From positions 120,480 through 184,479 of the forward strand of contig CAZAYP010000003.1 of assembly GCA_964489425.1 (NCBI GenBank): a stretch of 64,000 bases of DNA, written 5' to 3'. Below are positions 44,690-52,596 of this stretch, piece after piece; position 1 is the stretch's first letter, and each line of letters opens with the position of its first letter. The notes beneath the pieces were generated by a model that was not told the origin of the DNA, searched no databases, and worked only from the letters and a program-made list of their open reading frames with translations. The DNA is from CAZAYP01 sp964489425 [NCBI: uncultured Verrucomicrobiota bacterium] (GTDB taxonomy: Bacteria; Verrucomicrobiota; Kiritimatiellia; RZYC01). The translations under genes and the position numbers were made by a program.

Positions 44690-46303
44690 ATGGAAAAAGA
44701 CAAACAACCCCACGTATGCCTGATTCGGGTGCCCGTGGTTCTGTCCAAGGGGCGGATTGGCAGTGTCACGGGCAGCCCGCCACTCGGCGTAGCCTACCTT
44801 GCCGCCTACCTGCGCCAAGCGGGAGTGCGCGCAACCATTGTGGACGCTTTTGGCGAGTGTCCCACGCGCCATACCGAGTACGGCGACTTCGATCTTTACG
44901 GGCTGACCTCCGAAGAGCTTGTCCTGAAAATTCCAGCGGATACCGATCTCATTGGCGTCAGTTGCATGTTTTCCAATGAGTGGTTCTACACTAAAAAGCT
45001 GATTCGCACCTTGCGCGGCAAGTTCCCCAAAATACCGCTGGTGATGGGCGGGGAGCACGCTTCCGCCCTGGCGGATTACAACATGCAAACTTGTGCCGAG
45101 TTGGATTATATCATCCGCGGGGAAGGCGAACACAAGCTCCTGCTCCTTGTGCGGCACCTGTTTTCCGGGGAAGGCCGGATCGAAGATATCCCCGGCCTGG
45201 TATTTCGCCCACCCGAGGCAGACACGCCAGCAACAGCAGCCCCCCGCGATTTAAAGACCACGAATGCCGGCCGCATTGCGGAGATCGACCATCTGCCGTG
45301 GCCCGCCTGGGATTTGGTGCCCCTGGAAAACTACCTGTCCCAAGGCATTGCAACCATTACCGCCTCCGGCAAGCGCATCATGCCGATTCTTTCATCCCGC
45401 GGCTGCCCGTTTGGATGCAAGTTCTGTTCCAACCGCGACATGTGGGGCAGCCGGTTCATTGCTCGCGAACCTACCACGCTGGTGGCGGAGCTCAGGCATT
45501 ACGTCGAGACGTATCGCATCACGGGCTTCGAATTTCATGATTTGACGACCATCATGAACAAGCAGTGGATTCTTGAATTATGCCGCCTTCTCAAGGAAAG
45601 CGGGTTGGTCTTGGAGTGGAATGTTCCCACCACCCGCGCTGAAACCATCGACGCCGAAGTGGTCCAAGCCTTGAAATCTTCGGGCTGCACCAACATCTGC
45701 CTGACCCCGGACAGCGGATCCAAGTTCCAGTTGGCCGACATGAACAAGCGGGTCGATCTGCCCAAGGTGGAGCAGGCCATTCGCTGCATTCTGCAGCATG
45801 GGTTGCGCCTCAAGGTCAATTTCGTCATCGGGTTTCCCAATGAACGGCACCGCAACATCTGGCGCACCCTGACCTATGGCATGAAGCTCTCGCTTATCGG
45901 CGTGGACAGCCTGTTGTTCTACCGGTTTGTTCCGTATCCCGGCAGCGAATATTTTCAGCACTTGCAGTCCATTGGCAGGATTGAGACCGACCCTGATAAA
46001 CTGGAAAAATTCCTTAGCATCAACACGTACAATGAGTTGACCACGGTCTACAGTTTCAGCAGCCATGTATCCAACGGGGCCATCAAGCTGTACCTCATGG
46101 GCGGGTACATGGTGTGCCAATCCCTGTTCCTGATCAGCCACCCCCGGGCATTTTGCAGTATGGTGAAGCGGGTTTGGAATAAAACCCCCGAAGCCCAGAT
46201 CGATCTGTTGCTGATTAACCTCCTGGGTTCCTGGCGGGCCAAGATCCGGCGGCTGTTTTCAAGCAAGCCCCCCGCGCCCCGGCCAGGCCAGCCATCAGTC
46301 TGA
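44690..46303 (+). CDS. B12-binding-domain radical SAM protein (first)
   Basis: Cytoplasmic radical SAM enzyme of 537 aa with an N-terminal cobalamin-binding-like domain (GSPPLGVAYLAAYLRQAGV, LIGVSCMFSNEW, IPLVMGGEHASALADY) and the [4Fe-4S] motif CPFGCKFCSNRDMWG at ~residue 240. FVIGFPNERH and YRFVPYPGSEYF are typical of the BchE/MiaB-like B12 group that methylates or rearranges lipids, pigments and natural products. It follows the GT2 gene by 21 bp. Its last 9 bp overlap the convergent GT39-like gene. Its base composition and that of the next three genes look less G+C-rich than the rest of the window. Confidence 0.92.
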   Translation: MEKDKQPHVCLIRVPVVLSKGRIGSVTGSPPLGVAYLAAYLRQAGVRATIVDAFGECPTRHTEYGDFDLYGLTSEELVLKIPADTDLIGVSCMFSNEWFYTKKLIRTLRGKFPKIPLVMGGEHASALADYNMQTCAELDYIIRGEGEHKLLLLVRHLFSGEGRIEDIPGLVFRPPEADTPATAAPRDLKTTNAGRIAEIDHLPWPAWDLVPLENYLSQGIATITASGKRIMPILSSRGCPFGCKFCSNRDMWGSRFIAREPTTLVAELRHYVETYRITGFEFHDLTTIMNKQWILELCRLLKESGLVLEWNVPTTRAETIDAEVVQALKSSGCTNICLTPDSGSKFQLADMNKRVDLPKVEQAIRCILQHGLRLKVNFVIGFPNERHRNIWRTLTYGMKLSLIGVDSLLFYRFVPYPGSEYFQHLQSIGRIETDPDKLEKFLSINTYNELTTVYSFSSHVSNGAIKLYLMGGYMVCQSLFLISHPRAFCSMVKRVWNKTPEAQIDLLLINLLGSWRAKIRRLFSSKPPAPRPGQPSV

Positions 46304-48298
46304 CGTTTGGCCGCCGCCGGCCACGGGCGTCCACACACGGTAGAAAGGTTTCTCGGTCGGTCCGAATGCTGCGGTCACGCGATGGTAGTTTGTAATATAA
46401 CCCCACAGCAGGGGAAAGTTGTCTTTCCAACGATCCATGCGGTAATAAGGCCCGTCAACCCACGAAACCCATCCCCCCGCAAGATTGCCTTGGACACTAA
46501 CCTCATTTTCCATCAACTCGACAAACACGAAATCATTGGTCGGCACGGCCAACTCTCGCGTCAACTCGTCGCTCCATGGCGGATGGTAGAACTCTGGCAT
46601 GAAGGTGCTTCCCGCCCAACTGAACGGCGTGAGCCGGCCACCCGTCCAATACTGCATTCCATCAAACGGTACGACGATAACCCTGTAAGCCTGATACCGC
46701 GTCCGGATTAGTTCTATGACCCCAGTTAACGCATGTGTCTTGGCATTGTCCGGCACCAAGATAACCCCCTTATCGGTTTCGATGCGCAGGGGGTGGATGC
46801 GTGCATCCCGGAACTCGAACAGGTACAACGCGGCCGCCACAACCGCCGCGCCGACCAGGAATATCCGGTTGTACCACGTGCGCAAGCCTTGCAGCAGGCT
46901 TGGCGAAGGCCGTACTCGCAGGCAGGCCAAGGTCCAACGCGGAATCATGAAGACGATCACCGGCAGCAACAGGCAGAACAAGCCATATTCCGTTCGGCGC
47001 AGCAGGTTGCGACCCTCCAACCCCGCGGACGCGGCCAGCAACACCAAAGCCACAAATGCCCATTGCGGCAGTGACGTTTGCCACCCCCGCCAGCGGCGGA
47101 TGGCCAACGCCAGAATGGACAACCCCATGACGGCAATCAGCAGGAAAGCCGGCAATATGTTCTGGAGGCAGCGGCCAGCCACGTACTTCAGCGTTCCCAG
47201 CAGGGGCGACGTGTCCGGCGTTGATAGCTGGTAATATAGGGTCTGGGATTGAGTCAAATATGGAACGGTACGCAGATCAAAGCCCTGAACCTGCAAGTAC
47301 GTCAGGTACCCGTGTTCCAACACCAACCCCCAACCCAGCGCGAGACAGGTCCCAGCCACCAAGACCATGCCCGGCAGCCGGAACGGCCAGGACGGGCGCA
47401 CCCCGCCCCGACGCATCACCCGCCAGCCGGCAAAGAAGAAAAAAGCGAGGCAGGACAAAGCCAGGGCTACCTGGACCAGCACCGGGGCCAGGGACGGCAA
47501 ATTCTGCAGCATAAATCCATCCAAGGTCCCGTAGTTGGTCAGGGCAGCATGGAGATAAAAGAATCCGACGCGACCGATGACCCAACCGTAACCAGCAATC
47601 GCCACGGCGCTAGCCACCACGATAATGCCGGACAATGCCCGGCCATTAATTCGGGGGCGGGCCAGGAACAGGCGAGCCGCTACGAGACAGGCCAGGGTCA
47701 GGATCACGGCTGCCACGCGTTCATGCTTGATGAGCAGGCATAATCCACCTGAAACACCCGCCAGCAAAACCGGCCCCCAGCGCCAACGGGGCGCCCGCAC
47801 AGCTATCAGCGTGGCCCAGGCAAACCAGGTCGCCAGCGGGTAGCCGATGTGCAAATACCCGCCCGTAATAAAATTCTGTTCACTGATGGTGGTTAATATG
47901 AACGTGAGCAGGTAGGCCGTGACGGCTATCCCCACGGCATCTGCCTTGCGATGCAGCAGCGCCGCCACCTTGTAATTTGCAATGAGGCTCAACAACGCCG
48001 CCAGCAGCGAGACGGCGGCCACAGCCGCGTAGCGATCGGGAAACACCCTCATGACCAAGCCATAAAACCAGAATGCCAGGGGCGGATACGGCGTCTGGAT
48101 GTTCTTGTACAAGACATCGCCCGCCACCGTGCGCTCCGTCGCATACATCTTGTTGGGATACTCCGCCAGGGGATTCTCCACGATACGCCAGGTCAGGGTC
48201 GCGGTAAGCAACCAGAACAGTACCAGCACAGACCAACGCGCCAGCGGCGAAGCCAGCCAGCCCGGGACACGATATGCGGGTGACAACGGTGCAGCCAT
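46295..48298 (-). CDS. GT39/PMT-like integral membrane glycosyltransferase
   Basis: A 667-aa protein with about eleven hydrophobic segments and a soluble C-terminal domain, as in polyprenyl-phosphate-dependent transferases (ArnT/PMT class, GT-C fold). The first periplasmic loop carries acidic residues (IVENPLAEYPNKMYATER) expected to bind the metal and donor phosphate, followed by IQTPYPPLAFWFYGLVMRVF. No membership in a precise subfamily can be claimed. It is the last gene of a minus-strand operon, 14 bp after the radical SAM gene. Confidence 0.85.
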   Translation of the reverse strand: MAAPLSPAYRVPGWLASPLARWSVLVLFWLLTATLTWRIVENPLAEYPNKMYATERTVAGDVLYKNIQTPYPPLAFWFYGLVMRVFPDRYAAVAAVSLLAALLSLIANYKVAALLHRKADAVGIAVTAYLLTFILTTISEQNFITGGYLHIGYPLATWFAWATLIAVRAPRWRWGPVLLAGVSGGLCLLIKHERVAAVILTLACLVAARLFLARPRINGRALSGIIVVASAVAIAGYGWVIGRVGFFYLHAALTNYGTLDGFMLQNLPSLAPVLVQVALALSCLAFFFFAGWRVMRRGGVRPSWPFRLPGMVLVAGTCLALGWGLVLEHGYLTYLQVQGFDLRTVPYLTQSQTLYYQLSTPDTSPLLGTLKYVAGRCLQNILPAFLLIAVMGLSILALAIRRWRGWQTSLPQWAFVALVLLAASAGLEGRNLLRRTEYGLFCLLLPVIVFMIPRWTLACLRVRPSPSLLQGLRTWYNRIFLVGAAVVAAALYLFEFRDARIHPLRIETDKGVILVPDNAKTHALTGVIELIRTRYQAYRVIVVPFDGMQYWTGGRLTPFSWAGSTFMPEFYHPPWSDELTRELAVPTNDFVFVELMENEVSVQGNLAGGWVSWVDGPYYRMDRWKDNFPLLWGYITNYHRVTAAFGPTEKPFYRVWTPVAGGGQTSD

Positions 48299-48312
48299 GG
48301 TCGATCCTGCAA

Positions 48313-49647
48313 CTACCTTTTCAATTCCGCCATGAGCTTGTCGCTCTTTTTATTACCGTCGGACATGACTTCGTAATTGGCGTCAATCTCGGCATTGAAT
48401 TTTTCCAACCGGCCTTGTTTCCGCAACGTGGCCAGGGGGGTGCCCTCGATCTCTGCCGTGCCCGAGATCTGGAGCGAGTCCAGCGGCAATCCACGGGCGT
48501 AATCCAAGGTTTCCTGCATCTGTTCGCGGGTTTCGCCCGGCAGCCCGACCGTAAACGTGCCGTGAACCGTCATGCCAATAGACTTCAAATGCCGGACCAC
48601 CTGCACGCCCTGCTTCAGATCCAGCTTCTTGTTGACGATATTGTCGATCACATACTGGCTACCGCTCTCAAAACCCAGCTTGACGCCATAGCACCCGCTT
48701 TGCTTCATGGCATCCCAAGTGCTCATGCTGATTGTGTCCGTACGGCACATGGCGCTCCAGGGCAGCTTGATCCGCGCCATCATCCCGCATATTTCCAGCG
48801 TATGGCGATCACCGAGGTTAAAGGTGTCGTCGTCGAAATAGATCGACCGGAACCCATGCCGCGCCACCATGTCCCGAATGAACGGCTCGAGATGGGCGGG
48901 GTGATAATAACGCACCAGGCGCTTCCCCTGGCCATCGGGATCGTTACCGGTCATGGTGGCTGGCCACACGCAGAAAATGCATTTATAGGGGCAGCCGCGG
49001 CTACCCCATACGCGCAGGTGCGGAACCTTGACGCCGCGTGGATTGCGGTCAAAATACTTGGTAATGACCTTGTCGTCGCATAGGAACGGCGGCGCCGCGT
49101 TCATCTCGTCCTCGGTCAGGAAGTCGAAGTCCAACACCCCCTGCGCCCCCTGAACTACGGACAGGGCGTTCTTGTCATATTCACCCTTGATGCAGGCATG
49201 CACCGGCAGGGATTCCATGATTTCCTGGGCCCGGGCAAGAACAATCGGCCCACATAGTACCAACCGGGCTTGCGGGCAACGCTGGTGCAGTTCCACCACG
49301 ACCTGGCGGTCATGATCCCAGCTTGGTGTCGCGGTTTCCAGAAATATGAAGTCAAATCCACCGGTTTCCACAAAGTTATGGTACGTGGCATACGACTCGC
49401 GCCGGGCAATGCTGTCCCGAAACACCACCTCGGCCTGGGATTTCTTCTGCACGTAACTGGCGGCATATCCCATGAACATGGGAAACTCCAATCCCTCAAA
49501 CGGAACCCGCCACCCGGGGAAGCTGAACGTCAGCTTGGTGTGCGGCCAGCGGGATCCCGCCCGGCACCCGGCGCGATGCATGGGGATCAACCCCCAACGG
49601 CGCTCCCGGCCTTCCCACCACGGGGGATTGGTAAATAGTATTTTCAA
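48313..49647 (-). CDS. B12-binding-domain radical SAM protein (second)
   Basis: Radical SAM enzyme of 444 aa. I chose the TTG at 49647 (MKILFTNPPWWEG): it overlaps the TGA of the preceding glycosyltransferase gene (TTGA), and AAAGGAAAGG lies upstream. The longer frame to 49719 adds non-family residues. The B12-like domain is N-terminal (MFMGYAASYVQ, FIFLETATPSWDHD, LVLCGPIVLA). The cluster motif is SRGCPYKCIFCVWP at ~residue 225, and GFRSIYFDDDTFN and GTFTVGLPGETREQM are typical. Substrate unknown; its neighbours suggest a glycolipid or surface-polymer pathway. Confidence 0.9.
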   Translation of the reverse strand: MKILFTNPPWWEGRERRWGLIPMHRAGCRAGSRWPHTKLTFSFPGWRVPFEGLEFPMFMGYAASYVQKKSQAEVVFRDSIARRESYATYHNFVETGGFDFIFLETATPSWDHDRQVVVELHQRCPQARLVLCGPIVLARAQEIMESLPVHACIKGEYDKNALSVVQGAQGVLDFDFLTEDEMNAAPPFLCDDKVITKYFDRNPRGVKVPHLRVWGSRGCPYKCIFCVWPATMTGNDPDGQGKRLVRYYHPAHLEPFIRDMVARHGFRSIYFDDDTFNLGDRHTLEICGMMARIKLPWSAMCRTDTISMSTWDAMKQSGCYGVKLGFESGSQYVIDNIVNKKLDLKQGVQVVRHLKSIGMTVHGTFTVGLPGETREQMQETLDYARGLPLDSLQISGTAEIEGTPLATLRKQGRLEKFNAEIDANYEVMSDGNKKSDKLMAELKR

Positions 49648-50840
49648 GATCGTGCCTTTCCTTTTGCAGCCCACCACATCATCAGAACGTCGTTCAGCGT
49701 AGTTCCAAGAATGTCCCAAGCCAATTCCTGTTCCGCCACCCGCCGCGCCTCGCGGCCCAAAGTATCCCAGGTTTCCGGGGCGCCAGCCATGCGCACCAGA
49801 GCGTCAGCCAGCGCCGTGGCCGGCAAATCGGCAAGCTGCCCCACCTGGTACCGCCCGAGCACGTAGCCAGTCTCTCCCAGCGCTGTCCCCACAATGGGCC
49901 GCCCGGCGCACAAATAATCGCGCAGTTTGATCGGGCCCCGTGCCCGGCTGTTGAGACTGTCATGCATGGGCATGACCAGGATATCCGCCGCCGCCAGATA
50001 ATAAGGTACCTCGGCAAATGGTATCCAGCCCATGATCCGGACAGCATCGCTCAAGCCGGTGGTTGAGATCTGGTTGTCATAGCGTGGGTCCGGACCGCCG
50101 ACAAACAGCAGGAACAGCTTGGGGCAGCGTTGGCGGGCCAGCGCCAAGGCTTCCAGCAACAGCATCCCGTCCGGATGGTACCCCGCTCCGAGGTAGGTCA
50201 GGATCACGCTGCCGCTCGGCACGGAGATCCGGGACCGCGCCACCGCCTTGTCGATCGGCGGTATTTGTTGGATGTTGGCCCCGGTGGGAATATAAGCCAC
50301 GTGGTCATCAACCCGCAACTCCCGGGCCCGATCCAGAAGATAATGGCTGGTAACGGTCACCCCATCCGGCTTGCGCTTGGTCATGATTTCCAGCCAGCGC
50401 TCAAACTTATAGATGGGACGGGTCCATCCACCATTCAAGTACTCGTATCCCCCACCGTCACAGAACAAATCGTCCCAATCCGAAAAACAGGCCCGGCTCA
50501 AAGCGTAGCGTTTCGCGGCATAAAACAGAGGAATCCCCACATTGGGCAATGAACTGAAGATGTAAAGCGCATCCCAATCACCAGCCAGCACTTTGCCGGT
50601 TCTCCACGCCACGTCCCAAGCATCCAGACCTGAAGCCGCCAGGCGCGCCGTAGTAAGATAAGGGGTCAGCCAAACATCGATATCCTCCTCGCGGTAGCGT
50701 TCGGGCATGATACGCCGCTGCGGATTGACCGTGAAAAAGGTGATGGCATGACCATGACGCTGCAATTGACGCGCAAAGTTCCACGCCCGATGCCAGGTTC
50801 CGTAACCGCGGCGATTATGATTCAATACCCAGATCTTCAT
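49644..50840 (-). CDS. GT-B (GT4-like) glycosyltransferase
   Basis: Retaining-type glycosyltransferase of 398 aa. The N-terminal domain starts KIWVLNHNRRGYGTWHRAWN, and the C-terminal domain has the donor-site features ILTYLGAGYHPDGMLLLEAL, LFLLFVGGPDPRYD, IMGWIPFAEVPYYLAAADIL and ARGPIKLRDYLCAGRPIVGT. The donor sugar is unknown. It is the first gene of the minus-strand operon with the second radical SAM and the GT39-like gene, preceded by a TATAGT promoter. Confidence 0.92.
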   Translation of the reverse strand: MKIWVLNHNRRGYGTWHRAWNFARQLQRHGHAITFFTVNPQRRIMPERYREEDIDVWLTPYLTTARLAASGLDAWDVAWRTGKVLAGDWDALYIFSSLPNVGIPLFYAAKRYALSRACFSDWDDLFCDGGGYEYLNGGWTRPIYKFERWLEIMTKRKPDGVTVTSHYLLDRARELRVDDHVAYIPTGANIQQIPPIDKAVARSRISVPSGSVILTYLGAGYHPDGMLLLEALALARQRCPKLFLLFVGGPDPRYDNQISTTGLSDAVRIMGWIPFAEVPYYLAAADILVMPMHDSLNSRARGPIKLRDYLCAGRPIVGTALGETGYVLGRYQVGQLADLPATALADALVRMAGAPETWDTLGREARRVAEQELAWDILGTTLNDVLMMWWAAKGKARS

Positions 50841-50866
50841 TGGCTCGCATGATTCAACGGCTAGTT

Positions 50867-50896
50867 ACTATATAGCGCGCAACGTCCAACGATCAA
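50867..50896 (-). promoter_or_regulatory. Candidate promoter of the GT-B/radical SAM/GT39-like operon
   Basis: On the minus strand TTGATC (50896-50891) and TATAGT (50872-50867) are separated by 18 bp, giving a short leader of about 20 nt before the ATG at 50840. Confidence 0.5.
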
Positions 50897-51034
50897 AGGC
50901 CAAAGATGCAGCGCGATAGTGCCGGGATGGCAATCGGCAACCAAACCCCAGGCACGGACCTCCCGGGCCGTGGACAGTATGCCGCGGGACAGGAGCCCCG
51001 CGCTACACGCGGAGGACTGAACCTAAATTCAGCA

Positions 51035-51225
51035 TTTGAATTAACTACGAAACACGCGAATAACGCGAAACTCGTTGCCGCAGAAAGAGGGGCGGGAGAA
51101 CAAGTTGAATATAACATCGTTCACCTGTCGGGTGAAGGATGAATTCGATCCATTGCCGTTCATATTTAGCAGAAAGTCAAAGGGATGCATTCGCGTGATT
51201 CGCGTGATTAGTAGTTCATCTGCTC
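51035..51225. repeat. Intergenic element with inverted CGCGAA/TTCGCG arms
   Basis: Left arm AACTACGAAACACGCGAATA (near 51041-51070) and right arm CGCGTGATTAGTAGTT (near 51190-51220) are imperfect inverted repeats around ~120 bp of unique DNA. It is the same design as the elements at 37735 and 42561, with a third arm sequence. Confidence 0.55.
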
Positions 51226-51360
51226 TTTCCAGGCTGAATCCATCCCGATGGATTCGACAGAACCGCGCCCTCCATTGGCGCGGCGATTATTCATCAGGAA
51301 GAGGGATTCGCACCGTCGCCGCCGGCTGCCGGCGGGGCGAGGTGTCTCGCCGAGCCGTCC

Positions 51361-51715
51361 CCCCAAGACGCAGACGCAAAGTCGGATCTGGCTTCTTGGC
51401 GGAAAATTCTTGCGGAATATTCTCCCGCAAAGGCGCGAAGGCGCCAAGAAATCAGATCGCATTAGATCCCAGGACAAAGACTCAATCCCAAACGCGCTCT
51501 GGGCCTGTCTTCTTGGCGACTTGGTGGCTTGGCGCGAGAATATTTATGGCTTTTCACAATGAATGTCCGGAAAGACCGGACGGCTCACGGGGACCGTTCG
51601 CCCCACCTGGCCGCAGATCTGCCGATGGGGCGAGGCGTCTCACCGATCCTTTGAAGGCGCCCAGACAACCGTGCAGAGATCGAGACCGGAATATTTTCCC
51701 GCAGAGACGCAGGGC
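51361..51715. repeat. Direct duplication, copy 1 (~355 bp)
   Basis: This block, starting at CCCCAAGACGCAGACGCAAA, recurs 452 bp downstream (51813-52167) with only a few changes. It includes inverted GCGAAG/CTTGGCG arms of the family seen at 42561. Confidence 0.75.
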
Positions 51716-51812
51716 AGGATCTGGATCTCTGCGGCTCAGCAACCCTGCGGGAAATTCTGGCTCTGGAATTAATGGAGACCATGCAGGAACCGGGATCGGA
51801 ATATTCCCCCCC

Positions 51813-52167
51813 CCCCAAGACGCAGACGCAAAGCCGGATCTGGCTTCTTGGCGGAAAATTCTTCCGGAATATTCTCCCGCAAAGGCGCGAAGGCGCCAAG
51901 AAATCAGATCGCATTAGATCCCAGGACAAAGACTCAATCCCAAACGCGCTCTGGGCCTGTCTTCTTGGCGACTTGGTGGCTTGGCGCGAGAATATTTATG
52001 GCTTTTCACAATGAATGTCCGGAAAGACCGGACGGCTCACGGGGACCGTTCGCCCCACCTGGCCGCAGATCTGCCGATGGGGCGAGGCGTCTCACCGAGC
52101 CGCTGAAGGCGCCCAGACAACCGCGCAGGAATCGGGACCGGAATTTTTTCCCGCAGAGACGCAGGGG
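51813..52167. repeat. Direct duplication, copy 2 (~355 bp)
   Basis: Second copy of the block at 51361-51715. Long stretches are identical (for example around 51900-52100); differences are mostly single bases and a longer C tract at its start. Confidence 0.75.
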
Positions 52168-52440
52168 GACCATTCGCATTTATCCTGTCCGTCCTGTTCA
52201 TCCCTGTTCATTCTGCCTCTGCTCTGCGTCACTGCGCCTCCGCGGGAACCCATCCGGCATACACATGATTGTTCAGAGTTCAACCGCCCCACCCTGCGGG
52301 TCCCCCCCGCCTTGAAAAGGCGGGGAGCCACGATGAGACGCCGGGTCCCATCCAGATTGCAGGCGGGTACGTCCGCGCTACGTACCATCGCCCCCCTACC
52401 TTTTCATGGAGAGTGGCCGCAGGCCGGCAACAAACCAAGG

Positions 52441-52592
52441 CTCCCCTCCTTGGCAAGGAGGGGTGGCCAACGGCCGGGGTGGTTTTCATGCTCCACCTTG
52501 TCGGATCTCCGGCACAACCGCCCCACCCTGCGGGTCCCCCCCGCCTTAACAAGGCGGGGAGCCCAGATAAGTACCACTCCTCATGCAAACGT
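52441..52592. repeat. Composite hairpin repeat, copy 2
   Basis: Same order as the copy at 42695-42856: CCCCTCCTT/AAGGAGGGG stem, TGGCC...GGCCGGGGTGG, then CCCCGCCTT/AAGGCGGGG and GCCCAGATAAGTACC. It ends 4 bp from the stop codon of the giant gene at 52597, so the stem at 52540-52562 could also stop its transcription. A half copy lies at 52278-52332. Confidence 0.7.
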
Positions 52593-52596
52593 GGTC

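Larger units (their letters stand above)
50841..52596. other. 1.75-kb gene-free, repeat-rich region
   Basis: No credible gene is seen. Open frames here (for example 51075-51917) read through repeat arms and give low-complexity Arg/Pro-rich sequence. The region contains a promoter for the minus-strand glycosyltransferase gene, an inverted-arm repeat (51035-51225), a ~355-bp direct duplication and copies of the composite hairpin repeat. Confidence 0.7.

Noticed and set aside
51075-51917. 280-codon plus-strand frame in the repeat region
   Set aside because: It reads through inverted repeat arms and recurs with the duplication; no domain, no ribosome site.
51363-52167. CRISPR array
   Set aside because: Only two long repeat copies with a unique spacer of ~100 bp; no short regular repeats and no cas genes.
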